A DNA stretch of 5,146 nucleotides from an uncultured Erysipelotrichaceae bacterium (GTDB lineage Bacteria; Bacillota_I; Bacilli_A; Erysipelotrichales; Erysipelotrichaceae). The DNA lies in contig CADBMY010000033.1 in assembly GCA_902795905.1 (NCBI GenBank), forward strand, positions 1-5,146, read 5' to 3'. Under the pieces are notes generated by a model. The model was not told the DNA's origin and searched no databases. It saw only the letters and a program-made list of their open reading frames with translations. Below, one piece after another: positions 1 to 5,146 of this stretch. How positions within the stretch are numbered: the first letter of the stretch is position 1; every line of letters starts with the position of its first letter. The position numbers and the translations under genes are program-made.

Positions 1-1
1 A

Positions 2-67
2 TTATTCTCAAAGTGTATACCATCAGGTAAAGACATAGAGGGATACCTCCTGATAAGAACAGTATAA
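2..67 (+). other. Possible 3' tail of an upstream gene (weak)
   Basis: The second forward frame is open from the window edge to a TAA at 65-67 and gives about 21 codons (LFSKCIPSGKDIEGYLLIRT then V and stop). The other two forward frames stop at 28-30 and 36-38. The peptide is plausible protein sequence but far too short to assign, and an open stretch this short is common by chance. If it is real, an upstream gene ends about 150 bases before the McrB-like gene and the latter has its own promoter. Confidence 0.15.
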
Positions 68-85
68 ATGAAGATATATCAATAA

Positions 86-136
86 CGCCACTGTTGATGA
101 ATTTTGGATGTGCTATCTATGAAGGTTGAGGTGGCG
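86..136. repeat. Short GC-rich inverted repeat upstream of promoter
   Basis: CGCCAC at 86-91 is the exact reverse complement of GTGGCG at 131-136, with 39 bases between them. The two arms are GC islands in otherwise AT-rich DNA just upstream of the -10 box. They could be half-sites for a regulator that loops or binds cooperatively, but six bases is short and chance is a fair explanation. Confidence 0.15.
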
Positions 137-164
137 GGATTTTTGTTGATAATACTGCTATAAT
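126..164 (+). promoter_or_regulatory. Candidate sigma-70-type promoter of the restriction operon
   Basis: A perfect TATAAT lies at 159-164, preceded directly by TGC (156-158), which makes an extended -10 element. The hexamer 17 bases upstream (136-141, GGGATT) is a poor -35, as is usual for extended -10 promoters. Transcription would start near 171 and leave a leader of about 49 bases. An overlapping alternative is TTGAGG (126-131), 16 bases, then GATAAT (148-153). Either one would drive both genes, because no other gap exists between them. No operator with long symmetry is visible. Confidence 0.55.
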
Positions 165-206
165 TAAAAATTGAAGAAATACCTCGGCAGTAAAATATAA
201 AAACAA

Positions 207-212
207 GTGGAG
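207..212 (+). promoter_or_regulatory. Ribosome binding site of the McrB-like gene
   Basis: GTGGAG, with core GGAG at 209-212, lies 7 bases before the ATG at 220. This supports 220 as the start. It is a moderate site, weaker than the internal one at 1677-1681. Confidence 0.6.
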
Positions 213-219
213 CACAGTT

Positions 220-2796
220 ATGAGAAGTGAAATAATTCGGTTTATGGAAGGGTATCCCAAGGCACTCTCAGAGCCTTTTATTAACAATCCAATGGGTGTT
301 TTGGTCAGAAACGATATTCCTAATGCATTGTATTCTACCGGGATTATAAACGAGCAGAAGTATTTAATCACAGGAAGTGTTGGGCAAGGAAATTGGGCAA
401 AAATTCCTTGGATTTGTATTTTTGATAGATCAATTACTACCTCTGCGACAAGAGGGATATACATAGTTTATTTGCTGGCGGAAGATGGCAAAACTTTATA
501 CCTTACATTTAACCAAGGCTGCACAGAAATAAAAGAAAAGTATAAAAAGAAAAAACTGGTTGTAGAAAAGCTCCGCGAAAACGCTGCAATTATACAAGGC
601 TATGTAGACCATAAAGATTTCAAATCTGATGATGGGGTCTATCTTGGAGACAACATCACGGATTTAGGATTTTATTACGGCAAAGGAGCAATCCTTTATA
701 AAGATTATAAAATAAGTGAACTACCCAGTGAGGATGAGCTTCGCGTAGATCTGGCAAATATGATGGATATATATAATCAATATGCACAATATGCAATCCA
801 TCATGAGCTGAAAGATGATACTCATGCGTATCTTCTAACTTGGAATCCCCTTTACTATGCATGGGATAACTATAACGCTGCTAGAGACATTTTGGCTTTA
901 GGAAATACTTATACTCAAATGTGGGCTTGTCAGAACACGCATGTAAAGATTGGCGATAGAGTCTACATGATGAGAATCGGAGGAGGAAGTCAAAACGGTA
1001 TTATTGCCTCTGGATATTGCGCTAAAGAGAGTTACGAAACAGATCACTGGGATCCTCAAAAAGCTGCTGATGGCAAGATGGCAAAACGAATTGATGTCAA
1101 GTTTGATAAAATGCTAAAACTTGATGGAAATAATTATTTGTCTCAGAAAACACTAAATTCATTGTTTCCTGATCAGCAGTGGAGTCCCCAAGGATCAGGC
1201 ATAGCAATAAGAGATGATTACGTTGCACCCTTAGAAAAAGAATGGGAAAAACACAATGATAATGATGAGGAAGATGAATGGTATCCTTCTCTCAGCGTTT
1301 ATTCCCCGGGTATTTCCAGAGAACAGTGGATTGATATTCTGAATGATCCTGATTGTATCGGACCTGTTTGGGGTGGTGTTCTTGCCATGTTCTTCAAGCA
1401 CAAAGAAGGGGCTACATGTAAATATCTCGGACAGTTATATGACAGGCAACCTTTTGGTATCTCGGGTAACTGTACACAGTTAGCAATGAGGATTTCCAAG
1501 ATAACACAGTGTCCTCTGTTCATCAATGAGGAAGGGAAGACAAAGTATTGGCCTGTTCTCTTTGTCGGAAAGAAACCGGATGAAGGGATGCCCGGAAACT
1601 GGATGTGGAAATTAAGAGATGAATTATATGAGGCATGTAAAGAAGTAAACATAATCAGGTTTCTGAATACAGCCGTGGAGGAACGAGAGATGGATGTTTC
1701 TGTAAAGGAAGCTGTAGATCGTATCAGGAGATATATTGCTTATAAAGGGTTCTCGTATAACAGCGGACTGATAGAAAACTTCTATCTTAGTCTCAAGAGT
1801 AAGCCGTTTGTCATTCTTGCGGGAACTTCCGGTACAGGTAAAACAAGACTGGTTAAACTATTCTCGGAAGCGATCGGCGCTGAATATAAGATGGTACCTG
1901 TACGTCCTGACTGGTCGGATTCATCGGATCTTTTCGGTCATGTTAATCTGAACGGAGAATTTGTTCCGGGAGATATTCTGGAGTTTATCAGAGAAGCAGT
2001 GAATAATCCTGATTGTCCATATATTCTGTGTCTTGATGAAATGAATCTTGCCAGAGTTGAGTACTATTTGAGTGATATTCTTTCTGTTATAGAGACAAGA
2101 GACTGGAATGATGAGGTAATTATTACAGATGACCTTATTACAGTGAACAGATACGGAAATGATAAGAAGGCATTGTCACACTACGGCAGTATGGGTATTC
2201 CGGAGAATCTGTATATTGTTGGTACGGTGAATATGGATGAGACTACATTCCCGTTCAGCAGGAAAGTACTGGATCGTGCTAACACAATAGAGTTTAACTA
2301 TGTGGATCTTAATCCGGATATGCAGGAGTCAGAAGAGACAGGGACTTACAGATTGCCTAACAGATTTCTGAAGACTGAATATCTGCATTTTGTTGATTGT
2401 GATGATAAAGAATATGCTCGTGGTATTTCAGAGCAGTTACAGGCTTTAAATGCAATCCTGCAGAAAGCTAATGCGCATGTCGGATACCGTGTCAGAGATG
2501 AGATTGTTTTCTACATGCTCAACAATAAGAACAGCGAATTGTTAAGCGAAGATGAAGCTTTTGATAATGAGGTCATGCAGAAGATTCTCCCGAGAATTCA
2601 GGGCAGCTCTGTTTCTGTGAAGAGGATGCTCTGTGAACTCTTTGCGGTATTTGCCGGAGATAGCGAAAGATATGATGATGCTGATGCAATGCTGCAGAGA
2701 ATTGACAGTGGTGTAAGATATCCTAACAGCGCAAAAAAGACAGCTTTCATGGTAAGGAGATTTGAAGAGGATGGTTTCACATCGTACTGGCTCTGA
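220..2796 (+). CDS. McrB-family AAA+ motor with DUF3578 and EVE-like reader domains
   Basis: This is the motor and recognition subunit of a McrBC-like type IV restriction system, expected to act in the cytoplasm as a hexameric ring. Residues about 20-195 match the MrcB_N/DUF3578 family (GNWAKIPWICIFD at 57-69; YLTFNQG ending at 100). Residues about 201-330 look like an EVE/PUA-type reader barrel (LLTWNP around W208, MW at 234-235, IGDRVYMM from 244, NGIIASGY, then WSPQGSG at 321-327). An acidic linker (about 341-354) leads to a module at 357-452 ending in KYWPVLFVGK (442-451), often seen in McrB homologues. The AAA+ domain has Walker A GTSGTGKT (535-542), Walker B CLDE followed by MNLARVEYY (604-616), and sensor loop GTVNMDET (668-675). 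The C-terminus ends in GFTSYWL, typical of the group, so the gene looks full length. E. coli McrB is 459 residues; the excess here is N-terminal. The VNMDE loop replaces the MNTAD GTP signature, so ATP use is possible. Codon use differs between the reader half and the motor half. A short form may start at 1690. The gene overlaps the nuclease gene. The family call is firm; the target is unknown. Confidence 0.93.
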   Translation: MRSEIIRFMEGYPKALSEPFINNPMGVLVRNDIPNALYSTGIINEQKYLITGSVGQGNWAKIPWICIFDRSITTSATRGIYIVYLLAEDGKTLYLTFNQGCTEIKEKYKKKKLVVEKLRENAAIIQGYVDHKDFKSDDGVYLGDNITDLGFYYGKGAILYKDYKISELPSEDELRVDLANMMDIYNQYAQYAIHHELKDDTHAYLLTWNPLYYAWDNYNAARDILALGNTYTQMWACQNTHVKIGDRVYMMRIGGGSQNGIIASGYCAKESYETDHWDPQKAADGKMAKRIDVKFDKMLKLDGNNYLSQKTLNSLFPDQQWSPQGSGIAIRDDYVAPLEKEWEKHNDNDEEDEWYPSLSVYSPGISREQWIDILNDPDCIGPVWGGVLAMFFKHKEGATCKYLGQLYDRQPFGISGNCTQLAMRISKITQCPLFINEEGKTKYWPVLFVGKKPDEGMPGNWMWKLRDELYEACKEVNIIRFLNTAVEEREMDVSVKEAVDRIRRYIAYKGFSYNSGLIENFYLSLKSKPFVILAGTSGTGKTRLVKLFSEAIGAEYKMVPVRPDWSDSSDLFGHVNLNGEFVPGDILEFIREAVNNPDCPYILCLDEMNLARVEYYLSDILSVIETRDWNDEVIITDDLITVNRYGNDKKALSHYGSMGIPENLYIVGTVNMDETTFPFSRKVLDRANTIEFNYVDLNPDMQESEETGTYRLPNRFLKTEYLHFVDCDDKEYARGISEQLQALNAILQKANAHVGYRVRDEIVFYMLNNKNSELLSEDEAFDNEVMQKILPRIQGSSVSVKRMLCELFAVFAGDSERYDDADAMLQRIDSGVRYPNSAKKTAFMVRRFEEDGFTSYWL
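1140..1290. other. Composition and codon-use boundary inside the McrB-like gene
   Basis: Hand counts show a change here. Upstream in the gene (residues 1-347) Gln is CAA 9, CAG 5 and Lys is AAA 20, AAG 8. Downstream Gln is CAA 1, CAG 11 and Lys is about AAA 12, AAG 16. The second gene keeps the downstream style (Gln CAA 5, CAG 21). Sample 60-base blocks run 27-40% GC from 481 to 780 and 27% at 1081-1140, against 43-45% at 1561-1620, 1801-1860 and 3601-3660. The change falls at the end of the EVE-like module and the acidic linker. The block 1141-1200 is already 45% GC, so the exact point is uncertain. Confidence 0.5.
1677..1692 (+). promoter_or_regulatory. Internal ribosome site and start for a short, reader-less McrB form
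   Basis: GGAGG at 1677-1681 (within GTGGAGGAA) is followed after 8 bases by an ATG at 1690 that is in frame with the gene (Met491). Translation from it would give residues 491-858, 368 residues. That product starts 44 residues before Walker A and lacks the DUF3578, EVE-like and middle modules. E. coli mcrB is known to make a short McrBs from an internal start about 40 residues before its Walker A, which lacks the DNA-binding domain and tunes complex assembly. The site is seen in the sequence; its use here is inferred. Confidence 0.5.
2754..2759 (+). promoter_or_regulatory. Ribosome binding site of the DUF2357 nuclease gene
   Basis: AAGGAG lies inside the end of the McrB-like gene, 11 bases before the ATG at 2771. 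The reading frame of the second gene has a TAA at 2753-2755. The only other start after it is TTG at 2762, just 2 bases from this site, so ATG 2771 is preferred. Its position inside the upstream coding sequence favours translational coupling. Confidence 0.6.
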
Positions 2797-5146
2797 TGAA
2801 CCTGTCGTAGTTGAAACCGGTCTGTTATCCGTAACAATTAAGGGTCCTCATGTACATCCTGCATTTCCTGCAGGGGAGATTACCGAAAAGGAATCTGTAT
2901 TCAGGGTAACCTGTACTGATGAGTATACTCTGGATATACCTACGGATTGGAAAACAGAATTCACACAGGTCATCGGTGGTAATCATACCGGAGAGTATCA
3001 ATGTATTCCGTTATTCTTTGAACAGCAGAGATACGAAGTTGTTATTACTGTGAGAGAAGGACATACGGTGTCTTTTTGGCATGAGAATCCCCTGATGAGA
3101 CGGGCTGTAGCACCGATCAAGAATCATGAAAATATTCTGACAGGTGTACTGAATTTCGGTAATGATATCGGGTTGTCCGATCTGTATATTCTGCTAGACG
3201 GTAAGCAATATATGAAGCTTACCCTGGAAGTCTTTCCGTCCAAGATCAGTTATAAGGAAGACTATCAGGCTATTGTGGCAGATGTTACCAGGGAAGTATA
3301 TAATCTGGTATTTGATTTTCTGAAGAAGACTTACAATACCTTTGATATTGCTGATAAACAGCAGGCATCTCCGGTAGAATTCTTTGCGATCATTCGTAAG
3401 ATATACAAGGAGTTTACGACTGCAGCAGATATGATTCTCAGTAATCCTCATCATGAACTGAGAACGGAACATGAGATACTTCCTGCTCATAAGATCAAAA
3501 GAACAGATAATCGTACATTACGCTGGCTGGAAAAACATCCCGAGGAGATCTTACGCAAAGATGACAGAATACTGGTGAACAAAGCTCCGGCTGTTCGTAA
3601 ATACATAACTTACGATACCAATGAGAACAGAGTGACCAAGTACATGCTGGAGACTACCGCAAAGCGGCTGGAACACTTTAAGAACCAGTATGCACAGCTC
3701 GATAGAGAAACAGATCTCACGGTAACTCGTGATATTGACAGTATGGTGCGCGGTATACTGCGCAGAAGTAATACCGGTTTTCTGAGAGAAGTACAATCCG
3801 AAGCTGCCGGTACCGGCATGTCACTGGTACTGGGTATGGCACCTGGGTACAGAGAACTGTATAGATGTTATCTGTTACTTCAGCATGGCTTGAGCGTAAC
3901 AGGAGGTATCTTCCGACTTTCTGTAAAGGACATTGCTGTGCTGTATGAGTACTGGTGTTTCATCAAGCTGAACAGTCTGATGAGACAGAAGTATTCACTG
4001 ATCAGCCAGGATATTCTGAAAGTAGAAGGAAAGAATCTTTCGGTATCACTTGTTAAAGGGACAAGAAGCCGTGTGCGTTACAGAAATGCACAGAACGGGG
4101 AAATAATAACGTTGTCCTATAATCCGTCGGAGATCAATGTTCCTACGGTTTCACAGAGACCGGATAATGTTTTGAGACTGGAAAAAGACAGTCCTCAGGA
4201 AGCATATGAGTATGTCTTCGATGCTAAGTACAAGATTGATCCTGCACTACCCGGAAGTCTTTACGCAAAGTACTATCAGACACCCGGCCCGACAGAAACA
4301 GATATCAATACCATGCACAGATACCGTGATGCAATTGTTGCTCAGAAAGGGACAGATCCGTACAGACATACCATGTTTGGTGCATATGTTCTTTTCCCGT
4401 ATCATAACGAGGAAGAGTATGCGAAACACAAGTTTTATAAAAGCATAGATGAAGTAAATATCGGTGGTCTTCCGTTCCTTCCAACGGCAACTTCTCTGAC
4501 AGAAAAACTGCTGGATGACCTGGTTACCGATACTTCTGAAGCTGCTTTTGAACGTACTGTTTTACCCATTGGTATCGAAAAGAGATTGGCAGAAACAGAC
4601 TGGACCAGACGTGATGTTTTGGTTGGTTCTGTACGGACTGTCGATCAGTTAACATATTCAAATAACGCAAGGGAATACTACATCCCGGCAAGCAGGATTA
4701 CCGAGGATAAAAAACCGATACACTTCATTGCACTTTACCAGCCGAGATATGCATTCGGAAGTGAGGCAGGTATCAGATATTACGGTGAAGTTGTATCTTC
4801 ACAGATCGTTAACTGGGAAAATGTCCCTGAAGAGTTTTGGGGCAGCGAGGAAGAGTATTACTGTTTCAAGGTCAGAACTTGGAAGACTCTTTCCAGACCT
4901 GTAGAAGCGAAAGAGCAGGGCTTTACTCAACTGTTCACCAATATCTTCCTGCTTGAGCACAGTTCGCAGGTGCCGGAATTGATGATTCAAAATGAAGCAG
5001 AATACAGATTCTGGTATGAACTGAAACGGAGAACAGATGCGACATTCATTAATGACAAGGAAGATATTGCGGGTTTCAGAATGAATGATATGCTTATCAC
5101 TTTTGAAAGTGGGGAGATTCATTTGGTCCGTGATGGGGAATTACTG
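2771..5146 (+). CDS. DUF2357 / PD-(D/E)xK nuclease, McrC-like partner (3' end outside window)
   Basis: The frame has no stop codon from the ATG at 2771 to the window end, giving at least 792 residues. It is the likely cleavage subunit working with the McrB-like motor. Residues about 70-330 match DUF2357 (GVLNFGNDIG, then LTLEVFPSKISY from 150), a region that probably contacts the motor as the N-terminal part of McrC does. After a helical stretch (PGYRELYRCYLLLQHGL, then LYEYWCFIKL), the nuclease core of the PDDEXK_7/DUF524 type carries RPD (463-465) and FDAKYK (483-488), supplying Asp465, Asp484 and Lys486 of the PD-(D/E)xK site. The group's following motif DINTMHRYRDA is at 511-521. All key residues are present, so it should be active. 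Residues about 590-792 form an extra C-terminal region with HFIALYQPRY (from 651) and GIRYYGEV (from 667), a possible beta-rich reader fold. The gene overlaps the upstream one by 26 bases. E. coli McrC is much shorter, at about 350 residues. The C-terminus appears close but is not seen. Confidence 0.9.
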   Translation, partial: MVSHRTGSDEPVVVETGLLSVTIKGPHVHPAFPAGEITEKESVFRVTCTDEYTLDIPTDWKTEFTQVIGGNHTGEYQCIPLFFEQQRYEVVITVREGHTVSFWHENPLMRRAVAPIKNHENILTGVLNFGNDIGLSDLYILLDGKQYMKLTLEVFPSKISYKEDYQAIVADVTREVYNLVFDFLKKTYNTFDIADKQQASPVEFFAIIRKIYKEFTTAADMILSNPHHELRTEHEILPAHKIKRTDNRTLRWLEKHPEEILRKDDRILVNKAPAVRKYITYDTNENRVTKYMLETTAKRLEHFKNQYAQLDRETDLTVTRDIDSMVRGILRRSNTGFLREVQSEAAGTGMSLVLGMAPGYRELYRCYLLLQHGLSVTGGIFRLSVKDIAVLYEYWCFIKLNSLMRQKYSLISQDILKVEGKNLSVSLVKGTRSRVRYRNAQNGEIITLSYNPSEINVPTVSQRPDNVLRLEKDSPQEAYEYVFDAKYKIDPALPGSLYAKYYQTPGPTETDINTMHRYRDAIVAQKGTDPYRHTMFGAYVLFPYHNEEEYAKHKFYKSIDEVNIGGLPFLPTATSLTEKLLDDLVTDTSEAAFERTVLPIGIEKRLAETDWTRRDVLVGSVRTVDQLTYSNNAREYYIPASRITEDKKPIHFIALYQPRYAFGSEAGIRYYGEVVSSQIVNWENVPEEFWGSEEEYYCFKVRTWKTLSRPVEAKEQGFTQLFTNIFLLEHSSQVPELMIQNEAEYRFWYELKRRTDATFINDKEDIAGFRMNDMLITFESGEIHLVRDGELL

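Noticed and set aside
38..49. GAGG-GATA-CCTC hairpin as a terminator of an upstream gene
   Set aside because: The stem is only four base pairs and no T-run follows, so it is not a credible intrinsic terminator.
117..464. Minus-strand open frame of 115 codons over the promoter and start of the McrB-like gene
   Set aside because: It is mostly antisense to a clearly conserved DUF3578 coding region, and its peptide has no recognisable family features.
1299..1652. Minus-strand open frame of 117 codons
   Set aside because: It is antisense to the conserved middle module of the McrB-like protein; the opposite strand shows family motifs.
2753..2763. TTG at 2762 as the start of the nuclease gene
   Set aside because: It lies 2 bases from the AAGGAG site, too close for initiation, whereas ATG 2771 is 11 bases away.
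4206..4448. Plus-strand open frame of 80 codons
   Set aside because: It overlaps, in another frame, the nuclease catalytic region with the FDAKYK and MHRYRDA motifs, which is the real coding frame.
4799..5122. Minus-strand open frame of 107 codons
   Set aside because: It is antisense to the C-terminal region of the DUF2357 gene, whose frame is open and continuous across it.
2771..5146. Second gene as a true McrC (LlaJI/McrBC type)
   Set aside because: The LTLEVFPSK and DINTMHRYRDA motifs and the length of at least 792 residues fit DUF2357/PDDEXK_7 proteins rather than the short McrC family; only the role is shared.

Overview
The window holds most of a two-gene modification-dependent (type IV, McrBC-like) restriction module. 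Both genes run left to right on the + strand and overlap by 26 bases. The first gene (220-2796) encodes a complete 858-residue McrB-family AAA+ motor. Its N-terminal half looks like a reader of modified nucleic acid: a MrcB_N/DUF3578 module, then an EVE/PUA-like module, then a short 'ATC..L...Y' module. The second gene (2771 to the window end, open, at least 792 residues) encodes a DUF2357 protein with a PD-(D/E)xK nuclease core. It takes the place of McrC. The overlap, the gene order and the domain content all suggest one complex: the motor recognises modified DNA (or possibly RNA) and assembles as a ring, and the DUF2357 partner plugs onto it and cuts.

Layout: 1-219 is AT-rich and mostly non-coding. 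It carries a good extended -10 (TGC-TATAAT, 156-164) and a GGAG ribosome site before the ATG at 220. At 2-67 there may be the last 21 codons of an unrelated upstream gene, but this is weak. From 220 on, the window is almost entirely coding. No RNA gene, CRISPR array, insertion sequence or terminator was seen, and the end of the second gene lies outside the window.

Three points stand out. (1) A strong GGAGG ribosome site 8 bases before the in-frame ATG at 1690 sits exactly between the reader half and the AAA+ motor. It would give a 368-residue short form with nearly the geometry of E. coli McrBs. (2) The McrB GTP-signature loop (MNTAD in E. coli) reads VNMDE here, so nucleotide choice is open. 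(3) Base and codon use change within the first gene between about 1140 and 1290, as if the reader half had been swapped onto a conserved motor.

Organism: the purine-rich Shine-Dalgarno sites, roughly 40-43% GC in the 3' part, and frequent AGA for Arg together with CTG for Leu suit a Clostridia-type Firmicute. This is a weak inference; no taxonomic marker is present.
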